This document shows positions 47,481 through 58,626 of a DNA stretch of 64,000 nucleotides, piece after piece. The notes beneath the pieces are model-generated. The model was not told the DNA's origin, searched no databases, and was given only the letters and a program-made list of their open reading frames with translations. The stretch is from Holothuria scabra (lineage: Eukaryota; Echinodermata; Holothuroidea; Aspidochirotida; Holothuriidae), in contig CM074179.1 of the NCBI GenBank assembly GCA_037179385.1, forward strand, positions 68,653,806 to 68,717,805, given 5' to 3'. The position numbers and the translations under genes are program-made. Positions within the stretch are counted from its first letter, which is position 1. Every line of letters begins with the position of its first letter.

Positions 47481-49023
47481 CAGTGGCGGAGCTGCCATAT
47501 GGTCATATGCCCCCCCCCCCCCGACGGACCAAGAACGTCTGCAGGCGCCCTTTTTAGATTTTTTAACGTACTTTACTCTTGCACCATTATTGGCAAAAGA
47601 TATAATTTAATAGCGTTGTTTTAAGGCCCCGATAACAAAATGCTCAAACAGCCACCAGTAACTGTGCTATCTGCACTTTATTCTGATGAAAAGGGTCATC
47701 TTTTGTGATATAGGGATAGGTTTTGTCGAAACGTATCTTCATGCTTTGTACGCACTAATGAATGTTGTTGCTGTGCCAAGTTAATTCCTTCCACACCAAG
47801 CGTGTTTAAAGCTTACAAAATGCACAGACTGACATTAAATTAACCCTCCAGGCCAATAAAAGATGTTGCAAAGGGCGCAACAATAATTGTAGCGCAAATA
47901 GGCCTCTTGCTGCCAGGGATAATTGTTAACATAGACAATAAAAAAGTTTATAAAGATACCAAAATAGCTTCCACAACATTTTTCAAAATCATTTGAAGAG
48001 AGCATTTAGGTTAAAATAAAATAAATCTGTTATCAGAGTGATAATGGTTTAAGAGTTTTAATAAGCAGTTTCCATTTTGTTTTTCTTCAAGTGACCATTC
48101 TCATGATAAATGGCTATTTCTGACAATGCACGATAATCCCATGAAAACGATTATTTCTGTACTTTCGTAGTCCCCAAAGCCAGAAAATCGCATCTAATAA
48201 ACCTAATAGGTTTAGGGTTCTTTTATTTTTTATGAATTCGGTATCTAGAAGGCCAAGCACACCTTTTGTCTTGGGCTATTTCTTGCAATGTACTTTATAA
48301 ATGGCTATTTCAAAAAGGTCACATGATGTAACTTATGTTAATTAATGTTTCTTCGTGTACTTATCTTGATTTCCAGATGCCAAAATTGTACATTTTACGG
48401 TGATTAATTTCCAACCCCCCCCCCCCCGTAAGATTGCTTGCTATTTAGGTCTAGCAGGTTTAATCTTTTTCTTCACAAAGTAGCCCATTGTTACATTAAA
48501 ATCTTAAATCTACACCTGACCATAACACAAAATGTAATTACCGCCTTCATACTAGAATGTGAAAGAGAGGGATAGAAACATGGGCGTCCGCAGTTTGGGG
48601 CAGGGGGGGGGGGACTTGCCGTCCCATGAAAAATAAAAAACCTGAAAAAACGAAGGAAACAAAGAAAAGGACGAAGAAAAATTAGCATCAACATTTTTTA
48701 ACAGTTCACTCAGTGTTCTCCCTGTTTATATGCCGTAAACAATCTTTAGAAATACCATTTCCAGCGATCTTAGTGGAATTTTGTACCCCCCCCCCCCCCC
48801 CGATTGATCTTCTGCGGCCCATGGATAGAAAATTTAAACATGTTTTAATAGGAAACTTGCTGAAGAGAAATGGCAAAGTGTCTTCTACCAGGTGCGGAAA
48901 ATCAAATGGAAGTCTGAAAAGCCGTGGCTTCGATCGTGCAAAGGCTCAGGGTATTCACTCCTTCGAAGCGTCCCTGTAGACCATTTTCGCCCCCTCTGAC
49001 CGAAATCCCTAGCTCCGCCACTG
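47481..49023. mobile_element. Non-autonomous hAT element with perfect 8-bp target duplication, 1543 bp
   Basis: Perfect 13-bp inverted ends CAGTGGCGGAGCT / AGCTCCGCCACTG are flanked on both sides by GTTTAGTT (47473-47480 and 49024-49031). This is the textbook signature of hAT transposition. Next to the left end is a 14-C run. A segment starting GGGCGTCCGCAGTTTGGGGC (about 48584) and further C-runs (48415-48427, 48786-48801) suggest another nested piece. No transposase reading frame is present, so it must have been moved in trans. Confidence 0.92.
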
Positions 49024-49031
49024 GTTTAGTT

Positions 49032-49717
49032 GTGGTGTTTTTGTGTAATATTTTTTTATTCTTCAATGCAAAACATTTTTTACTCCCACATTCCCCACTC
49101 CTAGTGGTTACAGGTCTGGTCTTAGCCATCACTAAGTGAGAAATCTTGATGAATAGCTGAGTAGAGAAGTATCGTACTTTACAACTTCGCTTTTTCACTT
49201 CTTGGTGTTTCACCTATCAGCGAAGCCCTGCATATGGTTTCATGGGAAATTCTCTTCAAAGAAATAAGACAAATGTCATCAACCACGTGTTGGAAGTTTT
49301 ATTCGTGGCGAAGAAATTTTTGTACAGATACTATATATGATCAGATTGACTAAGTCAAAACACATCTTTTTTATCTGTTTATTACGGATGCATATTTCTC
49401 CCAAGCTGTTCTTGGCCAACAAAACTTTTGAAACGCCACTTTTACACGTGTACACCACGAGGGAGATTGTCCTTACAAATAGGGTATGTCTTTTGATCCA
49501 ATCCAATTAAATAAAGCATGCAGCCGACCTCAGTAGTGCCTTAAGGTTTTTCTTTTTGTTTAATTAAAGATATGCATGATGATGAAAGCTGCACAGGTTT
49601 ATAGGATCATTACTGTATCATCACTGGTTACGGACACTATCTATAAGTTGAGGTTGCTTATGTGGACAAAATTCTATACCTTGAAGGCTTGACAGCCAAG
49701 ACCTGCGGGGTCTTCGG
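49032..49717. other. No recognisable feature
   Basis: AT-rich sequence between a hAT element and a SINE. Nothing supported. Confidence 0.4.
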
Positions 49718-49870
49718 TCGTGGAATGGCAGAGTGGTCTTTTCCAGTGACTGAGCCATAATGTGATTCACATGATCATTGGTTCAAATCCCGTGGGGATG
49801 TTCATGCAGGGGTTTCCTCAGGGTATCCTGTCTTTCACTGGCAACCCACTTGGCATTATGCTTGCCACTA
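49718..49870 (+). mobile_element. tRNA(Leu/Ser)-like SINE
   Basis: A-box TGGCAGAGTGG (49726-49736) and a perfect B-box GGTTCAAATCC (49780-49790), about 54 bp apart, as in class II tRNAs. The acceptor and anticodon stems do not pair well, and the homology runs on into non-tRNA sequence (GGGGTTTCCTCAGGGTATCC), so I call a SINE and not a tRNA gene. The 3' end is not defined. Confidence 0.6.
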
Positions 49871-50880
49871 AAGTCTTGGTTAAATTTTCCACAATTCCTT
49901 TCCATTTTCTTTGCAGAAAATTGCGTATGCTAGAGTGCCCCAAATTACGTTTTACAATTATCTTTTGAAATTGCAAACTTTTATTAAGGAGACACCACCC
50001 ATCCGCCAGGCTAGCGATACCACTTCAGACCCTCTTCTGGAAAACCCTTAATCCGCCACTTCGATATGCTGTTTAAATTCTCCTACCACCCGTTAAAAAT
50101 CCCGCCAAAGTGCACTTTTCAACACAATTTTCCCTTGGCACCCTCGCGTTCTTTTAGCGTCGGAGCAGTTGACTTTACAACCTTTCGTATTGGGATTTGT
50201 TCCTTCTGTTTATGCTTTCTGCTTCTGTATGGTGGTAAACCAGGGATGTTATAGCTCCCTGGTAAAACATACTAGAATAAAGAGCTTATCTGGCTAGATG
50301 TGCCAAAATTGTTTTGTTCACCCACCTTTGACACGTACTGCAGTCCTTTATGGAAAATTGCTTTAATTACTACTCGCCTCTTTTGTCAGTTTATATCAGT
50401 TGGTGTGTAATTTAGACCTATAATCTCGTGGATAGGGTGGAATAGATACATAGATACTGTAGCTAGCGAAACTTGTGTGACTCGATCTGACCCCAGTAAC
50501 AAATTCAACCCCAGAGAGTTAGTTGATGGATAGTGCAGTGAATGGTACAGAAAAGTCCTCCAATATGGTTGCAAAATATGCAGACTGAACTCATAATAGG
50601 ATACAAATCGATGTTACCAGGACGGGCACTATAGATGGAAGATAATTTCTTTTTCAGTTTTAAAGAATTAGAAAGGGGAGAAAAGGAAATTATGCCTATG
50701 GATACGTGGGGGTTGGAAACATTTTGCAAAGTGAAGCTAGGGTCACCCCCACCCCTTTGGTCCCTCCTTATAAAAACAGCGATTCGCACTAATAATTAAA
50801 ACAGTAATCCACTGACCAACTTTGGGAGATACATCCACGCCAATAAATAACGCACTCTCGTGTGTAATGCTTACGTCCTC
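49871..50880. other. No recognisable feature; possible hAT right end near 50060
   Basis: CTTCTGGAAAACCCTTAATCCGCCACTT (about 50034-50061; CCGCCACTT is the key part) resembles a worn hAT right terminus. A small hairpin ACCAGGGA/TCCCTGGT lies at about 50238-50261. Confidence 0.35.
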
Positions 50881-51560
50881 ATGCATTGACCCTCGCTCGG
50901 AGGAGCGAGGGGCAATGCACCCGTTTCTTAACCTCGAGCAGAGGTTAAGGTGCGGGTGGAGGCTGACTTCGTTCGTTTGCCAAGGTCGACGTTCGGCAGG
51001 CGGTGGGGTCCGCTTGTCTCGGTGCGGGGTGGTCGGGTGATAGTTAACATGTAAATGTTAAATAGCCTGTACATAATGTTGTGTAAATAGCTCCAGTGTG
51101 GGATGTGGGGAGGGGATTGGGGTGTGGGGGTCGGGAGGGGATTGGCATGTGGGTGGTGTACATGTATGCCACGAAGTTTCGTTTCCCAGCCCTTGTAAAT
51201 CGGTATGTAAATAGTTAATAGTTCTGTTCTTGTTCTGACCATAAATTTGTGTTTGATTTAGCAGTTTGTAGGCCTAAATAGTTTTTCCGTTTATGTTTCT
51301 GCCCGGTCCGGTTTCAGTTGTTTTTGTCTGTATATGCCGTGCTTTGGTTCTAGTTTTTGTTTCTCCGTGCCCCTTTCTGTGTACGTAAAAGAACCCTCGC
51401 TCGAGCGGTACCCTCCACTTTATGTACTTTCCATGTTCAAGGATGTGCAATGTGACTCCAGGGGGAGGTAGGAAGTAATATCCCTTTGGGGATTGGTGCC
51501 GCCTTGAGTGGACGAAATTTTTCGATTCCGTCGGCAGCCTAAATCCGTAGTATAACATAT
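50881..51560. other. G/T-rich, GC-elevated island of unknown nature
   Basis: Base composition departs from its surroundings: plus-strand G and T dominate, with GGGGATTGG-type words in tandem (51108-51145), repeated TGTAAATRGT/TGTAAATAG words (51050-51220) and GTTTCTGCCCGGTCCGG and TTTCTCCGTGCCCC tracts. No coding motif is recognised. It could be an LTR or UTR relic of a retroelement, or a former exon/CpG region. Confidence 0.35.
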
Positions 51561-53597
51561 TATCGCAATCGCTGGTTGTCCAGACAATTATATGCATGAT
51601 TTTGCTCATAGAAAGGGCGACTCTTTCGACACAGGAGTCATTCTTCCATTAAAATAGAACTATTCCCCTCATTTTTGTCATTTCCTCATTTTTGTCATAA
51701 AAGTTTATTTTTTGAAGATTCATTCAATAAAACTCGAAATTTCATTTTTTTTAACTAAATTTGAAACAACCCAAAATTCCACAAGACTAATCTTTGTCAC
51801 AACTAAAAGCCTTGGTCGTGGCATCGGGTAATTGGTCCCCTGTAGTGCATTGGGAACTTTGCCCCCTGCTGTCGGGCAAATCTTGACACCGCTCTTCTGT
51901 TTAAACTTCTGATATTTCAGTCACACACCTTCTTTCCTAGATGAAATAGTTGTATTCTGACCTCCTTGAGGAACTGATATTACGGTAGGGATGGGAGTGG
52001 GAGGTAAGCTTTACTTCAAGAATGTTTAACTTTAAATGGGGAAAACAAAAAGGGAGAAACTCTATAACATAATAAAGCAAACCCTCTGTATTTGCATTGA
52101 AGTAGACCTATATGGAACATTTACTGACCGTCCTTGAGTATGTGCATAAAACTGCCAACAATTTTAAATAGATCAACTGGGGAAAGAGGAGGTAATTTCC
52201 TCTTTATAAGTGTACAAGGATTTAGGTTGTCGGATGTGATGGAAGGTGCAGCAGAAGGTACAGTAGAAACAGTGAAATGGTGGGACTATACTGTGTTTGA
52301 TACATAACCCACCGATCTACTGCATTTGGAGTACTCAAAATGACACAACTTAGACAAACCATTACCTATATAGTAGTCCATAACAGCTCCTCAATCAAAC
52401 ATAGTTGTTGAACCTTAACCTGAATTGACTGCTCATTTAGAAAACGAACTTGCATTTTTCAGAACAATTTTCGGGTACCTATTACCTACATCAGTGAATT
52501 CCATGAAATGTTTGACACAATGAACCCAGATGTTCGAAAAATATTCCAACAAGTTGATAAGGTACTCAGACTAATTCTTGTAACTCCAGCAAGTTAAACT
52601 ATAGGGGACTATAAGTCAATTTGTCTCCGTGGTGACTCACTTTGGGTAAGTAAGTCTCTACGGGACAGGGCTTGTTTTAGGCTAGTATGACTCACTTTTT
52701 ATTTTCTGTGGGCCCTTAAGGAATTACCATGAAGCAATCAAGGCTTAACCATCTGCTACTGCGCGATGTCCAAAGAAATGTTTTGAGAAATATGCCTGCC
52801 CAGTTTGTCAGAAATGGGCCTTTTTATGGCTTATAAGGAAATTCATAAAGCCGTATATGTATAGCCTATTTTAAAGTAATTCGCTCGACCTTCTAACCTT
52901 TGTCGAAAAGTATACGGGGAACTGAAATATAAGCCTACAGAATTGTCATCTTATAAAAAAAAAAGTGAGAGTTCATTGAGAAATTTCTCTCCTTCTTTGG
53001 TAGGCTACGGTATGCTACTGAGTTGAATATGCATGTGTAGTATAAATGTTAAAAAGGGCTTGACATTTGCTCGAATTACCGTAAATAATGACACCTCTAC
53101 ACAAGTTCAAGCGGAAAAACGAGGGAAATGAAATATTCGGATTACTATAGCTTAGAGAGGATTTTTGTGTGGGGCAAATACTGCCGGTAATGGAGACCGT
53201 CCTGTGATGCCCCTCTTCGATGAAGCCATTTCGAGGTGGGCCTTCTATAATATTATAAATACAAAATTATAACATTGTAACAGCGTTGTTGACGAAATGT
53301 TATTCTCACGGTAGGCTACTGAGGCTACTCATCTACTACATGCCCACCATGCGCCACTTAAAGATGCGTTGATTATTTCCGCAATTGTAAAACTGTCCCC
53401 TCCTCACAAAAATCCACTGGGCTTCCCTTCTTTTTTCCCCAGAGCCAAAATAGTCTCTTAAGACCAGTCCCTAGTCATCTCCTGCCACTCTGAATGAGGA
53501 CTTCACTATTATTCTAAAAATTAATACGGCGAGTCTCTCGAAAAGAAGTGGTCTTGGATTCATTGCGTATTTTAATAATAAGTACTGAGATTGTAAA
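51561..53597. other. No recognisable feature
   Basis: AT-rich, short ORFs only. Includes a loose match to the CCTGTCGGG repeat at 51828-51895. Confidence 0.4.
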
Positions 53598-53641
53598 ACC
53601 ATGGAAGTACTACGGTACCTCCGAGGTAGTACTTCCATGGT
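53598..53641. repeat. Perfect 16-bp-arm palindrome with 12-base loop
   Basis: ACCATGGAAGTACTAC, loop GGTACCTCCGAG, then GTAGTACTTCCATGGT. The flanks (TTGTAAA, AAACAT) are not symmetric. No oligo-T follows, and no gene is adjacent. Confidence 0.95.
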
Positions 53642-55453
53642 AAAACATAGAAATTGGGAAATTAAAAAACAACAAAGCAACGATACTGGAATATGTCCGT
53701 CCGTTCAGGGATCTGTCACTTTTGGGCATGACCTTCAAGAAGAGAAGCCTACATCTCGGTCAAACTGGTCAATAAACTAAACCCATATATAGCTACAAGT
53801 CAAAGTACTGGGACCGGCGTACGTGCACTTCAAACCTGAAGGGAGCTTCCCTTAGTAACACTGTCAGCTGCTGGATTTCCTCAAATCGTCTTCGCGGTGA
53901 TATATGAAAGAATTATTACTTTATTTAGATTACAGACAAGGGAGTTGCTAACCGAACGTGACCTCCGTGAAAGGTCTTGTAATTCTTGTTTGAGAGTGAA
54001 AGTACTACATACAGTAGGCCCAGCTAGTTGTCTTAGTTTGTTTTATAACAGAAGGATAAGTAACTCAGAGGAAAGTAGTTGAAACTGAATAGTTTTGTGA
54101 CAACTACGAACCCATACATATGTGTTTATTTATTACAGCGGAATCGACAAGTTGAAGTTTAAATGGTAAGCAGGCAGTGTCCATAGACAGTTCTTCGGAG
54201 CACCGTATGAAAGAGAAAATCTACAGGAATGGATGGATGGTTGGATGTCTTCCTATTTATTTTCACACCAGCTTGTCATGGAAATATCGTTGTTTGGAAC
54301 TGGTTTTTCAGTGATGAACAAAAAGCCTAAATAGGCCTAAAGATCATTACATAGGCGCTTTGCCGGATCTTAACAACCTTAGAGAGGAACAATTTGTTAA
54401 AAAATAAATGCCGTAAAGAAGTGTTTCACCAACCTATGCGAATCATGATATTGTTCATAGTTCGGCAACCGCCAGTTTACTCTGTGTTAGATCTAGATCG
54501 ATAAAGCCAACCTGTCATGGAGGATGATTTGATTTAGCCTGCAATAGGCAACCAGGTCTACAAGGGCCCGCAAGAGTGAACTATCACGCAAGAGTCGGCA
54601 CAACGACATTATAAATTTGAATTACTTCCAACTTCGAAGGTTAGCTCATATCTCTGATCTGGTAAACATGTTTCTCATCGATCAACAGAGACCGATGAAA
54701 GTATCTTGAGTGAGACGTTGTGTTTACAAATACGGGTTTATCTTCATTATTTATTGACTTTATAGCTGTATAGTGACTGTGCTTTTTACGTGCTGAAAAA
54801 CGGACACGGGGAGACGGTGAAAAGATTCATAATCCATGGCCGAAATCCCAAAAGACTGAATACCAACATTACCCTCATAAACGGAAACCAGTGGAACTTT
54901 AATACCGCTCCCGAAGAGCCACGTCAGTCCCTAAAAATTCTAAGCTGCACTCGCCAATCGAAAAACGAAACACCACCTTCCCATAGAAAACCACGAACAC
55001 TGCTCACGAAGAGCCACAACCACCAAACAAGTAGCTGCCTCGAATGGCCACCATCCGGAAGGGTCGCGAGGGGTCGGTGTCTCCTTTTGCCATTTTTACA
55101 GTATATTGACTAGTATGACAATCGAGAGACTTCAGTCAGTACAGTAGTTTCTGCATTCTGAAGATTCCTATGATGAGATACGCTTGGGAGCAACGTACAG
55201 CGCTGAAAAAGGCCGGTAGGCTTAAATAATTTCATTTTTATTTGCCAAATGGAGGAATGATAGTGGTCATTCTGCATTCGCCACCGTTCTAAATACAATC
55301 CGGAAGTTCAAAATTTTTATCACCATACATTGTCCAGCAAGGAACAATAAAATGTGTTCTAAAAGGACAAGTTATGAGAAGTGTGGTTTAGGACTAGGTA
55401 ATAAAACTGAGCTAAAACAAGGAAATGAAAAGCGACATCAGAGCACATGAATT
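53642..55453. other. No recognisable feature
   Basis: A 107-codon ORF (54790-55113) is polar and proline-rich without a known motif. Nothing else. Confidence 0.4.
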
Positions 55454-55768
55454 CAGGGTTCTAGCCAGGAAAAATGCCAAACCGAGTGGGAGTTCATTGA
55501 CATTATGTCATTCTCACATGATGCTGGCCATATCTCAAGATCTAAATGACATAGTCTGTGGTCAGTTACATGATTTTTCGTTATTAACAATACCAGTACA
55601 ATTATTCAATTGGATGTTATGTACCTGATACTGTGTATCCTATGTAAATTACAGTATGAGTGTGATGAAAATCAAACTGGGCAATGACGTTCAAACTGGG
55701 TGCTGACTCAAAAAAGTAAATTCAAACTGGGTGCAGCACCCAGTTTGAATGGCCTGGCTAGAACCCTG
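55454..55768. mobile_element. 315-bp TIR element with an internal perfect palindrome
   Basis: Ends are perfect 16-bp inverted repeats, CAGGGTTCTAGCCAGG at 55454-55469 and CCTGGCTAGAACCCTG at 55753-55768. TCAAACTGGG recurs near 55671, 55690 and 55721. The last copy forms a perfect palindrome with 14-bp arms (TTCAAACTGGGTGC, A, GCACCCAGTTTGAA; 55721-55749). The flanking 8-mers do not match well, so the target duplication is lost or the superfamily is not hAT. A 67-codon ORF inside is incidental. Confidence 0.8.
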
Positions 55769-57044
55769 TCAGAATACTAGCATTATTTCCTACTACGGTT
55801 TGGAATTGGTTGATACGAAACTCCAGTACACTAGGTCCGGCCTGCCAACGGAAACTCAGCATGAAAACTGTCTTATCGGGATCACGGGTAGAAAAGCATA
55901 ACGTTATGAACATTTTAAGCCTAGGATTTCGCCAATTCATCGCACAAAGGTAAGCAACGCAAACATGTTTACTTGCCTATTTGTACTCAAATGATTTACT
56001 GTTTACTGTAGTCTTTCCTCCCAGTCTTCATTGTGAGGAAATTTCACATCCCGCACCCGTAAGCTGGTTTTCAATTCGTATAATGGGAATGGATGTATCC
56101 CCCTTTTAAATACGTTTGGTTCAAAATCATTGTCTTGATTAGAATATGGGGTGAAACGGGGTTATGGACCTTTCTTTTCCAACCTTTCCTAATTACGATA
56201 AAAGTGTAGGGAAGGTGTTATTGTGGATCAAGGAATGAGGCCAATTTAAAAAAAAAAAAAGCTGATTGGTCCATTGGCCCAATTCTTTCATCTCCATCCC
56301 AAGAGACCCAAGAAGCCCTCTGTGGGCTGGGGCGTAGGATATGCACACGGTATTTCCTGCCTGTCTAAAGAGGCGAGTAAAGGGAAGGACTTGTACGGTT
56401 TCTAACGGGTTGTACCATCTTTGAAACCGCATTTAAACTTAAGTTTTATCTAGTTGACACTGTATAACACATTCGTGTGGTTTGTCGATAAATCTCATCT
56501 AACTCCATCCTACGAGTTCGAAAAAGAGAGAAAAAAGGACCCGCCACCTGCACAGCACTGCAGTTTTGTCACAAAGTATACGATCGACATTTCAGCAGTG
56601 ATCAACATTATAGGGAATTATAACACTATGCCTCCTGCAACTTTACTAAGCTGATCATAATGACGTGATTTTTGTATACATATATCCGATGTATTTCTAA
56701 AACAGGCTATAACGTTTCTTTGAAAATTAAATTATTCAATAACTTTTTCAAAAGTCCCCCGACACTCTGGCAAAATGTCAGGGGCGAAACCAAAATAATA
56801 CTCCCGACGGAGCTCTGCTCTCTAAAAGAGTTAAATACGCTTCCTAAAGGTGCTATATGTCCCTGAAGGACACAAACTTGACCAACCTCTCAACCTTCTG
56901 TCAGATCTCTATTTATATCATGGGTCTGTTATGAGCGGTCCCGTTCTACAATGACTGAAAATTAAGTTAACGCAGAATGTCAAATAGGGTTTCGCTCCTG
57001 GTATTTCGCCAGATTGTTATGGACTTTGGTTAAAGCGCCTTTAT
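55769..57044. other. No recognisable feature
   Basis: Short ORFs without motifs, a 13-A run near 56249. Nothing supported. Confidence 0.4.
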
Positions 57045-57630
57045 AGATGTCAACGCTTTATATGGAAAAGGAGCGCATTATTCAAGACTGGGCTATGGAT
57101 TATCGAGCTGGTACCAGTACAACCTTTGTAGTTGCAGCCCCTATGTATGTCCGTGATTTGGCAAATGCGCGCTATTTCAAGACTACTGGTTACCGGGCTT
57201 GTACCAGTACAACCGTTATAGTTGCTCTCTCTTTTTATGACAAAGGGGTATTTTTCAAGAATAGGCTATGGATTATCGATTTTCAGTACAGCTGTTACAG
57301 CTGCAGCCTATATGTAGGCCCGTGATTTGACAAATGAGCGCATTATTCACTGCATTGTTACTATGCTTGTACCTTACAACCGTTATAGTTCAAACGCTTT
57401 ATTTGGCAAAGAAGCGAATTATTCAAGACTATGGATTATCGAGCTTGTACCAGTACAACCCGTATAGGTGCAACCGATGTAAGCTGATAAGTCCTTGGTG
57501 TGGCACATGAACGCATTATTCAAGACTACCTGTAGAACATGTACAAAAGCTTAGTATGATCTGAGAGCGCGTTATTACAGATTAGCGGTTACGGTATGGG
57601 CTTTGTACCAGTACAACCTTGATAACTTCG
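57045..57630. repeat. Degenerate satellite-like array, ~60-100-bp unit
   Basis: Six or seven diverged units. Each runs through GCGCATTATTCAAGACT, GGATTATCGAGCTTG, TACCAGTACAACCGTTATAG and TGTAGGYCCGTGATTTGGCA-like words. Unit starts are near 57071, 57167, 57254, 57337, 57414, 57511 and 57570. Spacing varies through internal deletions. The array ends about 190 bp before the retrotransposon's 5' LTR. Confidence 0.8.
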
Positions 57631-57800
57631 TACTTGTGCAATGAATTTCCACCTCGGTATATCCATGGCAAGTATCGCACTGTTACAAAATGGAGACTTG
57701 TCCAAAATAAAAAGTTGTGTGTTTTTGTTATATTCTTAACAATGTATATCCAGCTTTATGCTGCTTTCTATAATATACTGTTTCTATACTGTTTCTATAA

Positions 57801-57821
57801 TATACTCTTTCAAGGGGGGAG
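57801..57821 (+). other. PPT-like sequence outside the 5' LTR
   Basis: ACTCTTTCAAGGGGGGAG directly precedes the 5' LTR and nearly equals ACTCTTTCAAGGGGAGGAG, the polypurine tract before the 3' LTR (63896-63914). A PPT is not expected outside a 5' LTR. It suggests that the left LTR was once the 3' LTR of another copy. Confidence 0.6.
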
Positions 57822-58498
57822 TGTTACGAGACGACATCAACCAGATTGAATCCTCGGACGAGCGAGTGAAAAATTCTAGAAAGTGCTAGCATCGGTGTTG
57901 CCTCTCGAGCATATTCAACAGGTAACCCCAGAGAACATTCGCACAGTTACGAGAATGTACGATCACCTACTGGAAACTACGGTATGATGTAATGGCCTTA
58001 TAATAGCCAACTTGTGGTTATGGGTTACTGAGCCCAGAACTTTCGCTGTTTGTTTTGTACGAGATCAAACGAGACGTTTCCATAAGAGTGAGTTCCAGAC
58101 TTTTCTGGAAGAACTGCCAGATATATAAAAGGTCATGCAAGCAGTGTGACAGGAGGGGAAGAGAACAGAAGATACACAGATAATACAGAGACCAGACGCC
58201 TGCTTTGCCGCTTAACGTTGTAATTGTGTCGCCATTTATTTACCGATCACTATATAGTCTTCATCCTGCCTTCGCGGAACCGAGTCCTACGCTGTGCTGC
58301 TGTACAATCGACGATAACAACACTACCCCTTGGACAAAGAGTGATACCTTAAGCTGTAAAAGATTGTAAGTAGATTTAAGAGTAATTGTTGTAAATTTAA
58401 GGAAGTAAGAGGTAAATAATAATTAAGCTGTTGATTTTAATCTCGCTCTTCTGTGGTCTTTCGCTGTTATTGGTTTGAATTGCGACCAAGCCGTAACA
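57822..58498 (+). repeat. 5' LTR, 677 bp
   Basis: Starts TGTTACG and ends CGTAACA, a perfect 7-bp terminal inverted repeat with the canonical TG...CA. The first 86 bp recur at 63915-64000. It should hold the promoter and polyadenylation signals; the TATATAAAAGG stretch at about 58120-58130 is a plausible TATA box. Confidence 0.92.
58120..58130 (+). promoter_or_regulatory. Candidate TATA box in the 5' LTR
   Basis: TATATAAAAGG lies about 300 bp into the LTR, where a Ty3/gypsy promoter could sit. It matches the TATAWAAR consensus. Transcription start not determined. Confidence 0.45.
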
Positions 58499-58502
58499 GA
58501 AT

Positions 58503-58520
58503 TGGTGGCCTAACATCCGG
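58503..58520 (+). promoter_or_regulatory. Primer-binding site
   Basis: TGGTGGCCTAACATCCGG begins 4 bases (GAAT) after the LTR. The leading TGG pairs with the CCA end of a tRNA, as in LTR elements. I could not identify the priming tRNA from memory. Confidence 0.6.
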
Positions 58521-58626
58521 GAAAGAATTACACTACCAGGTGGAAAATTCAAGAAATTTCGTTTTAATTTGCAACTGTATTGTCCAGACTTCTTAGTTGT
58601 TTGTGAGTGTGTGACACAACCTCAAA

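Noticed and set aside
49718..49800. Functional tRNA(Leu/Ser) gene
   Set aside because: A and B boxes are present, but the stems do not pair properly and the similarity continues as a SINE body.
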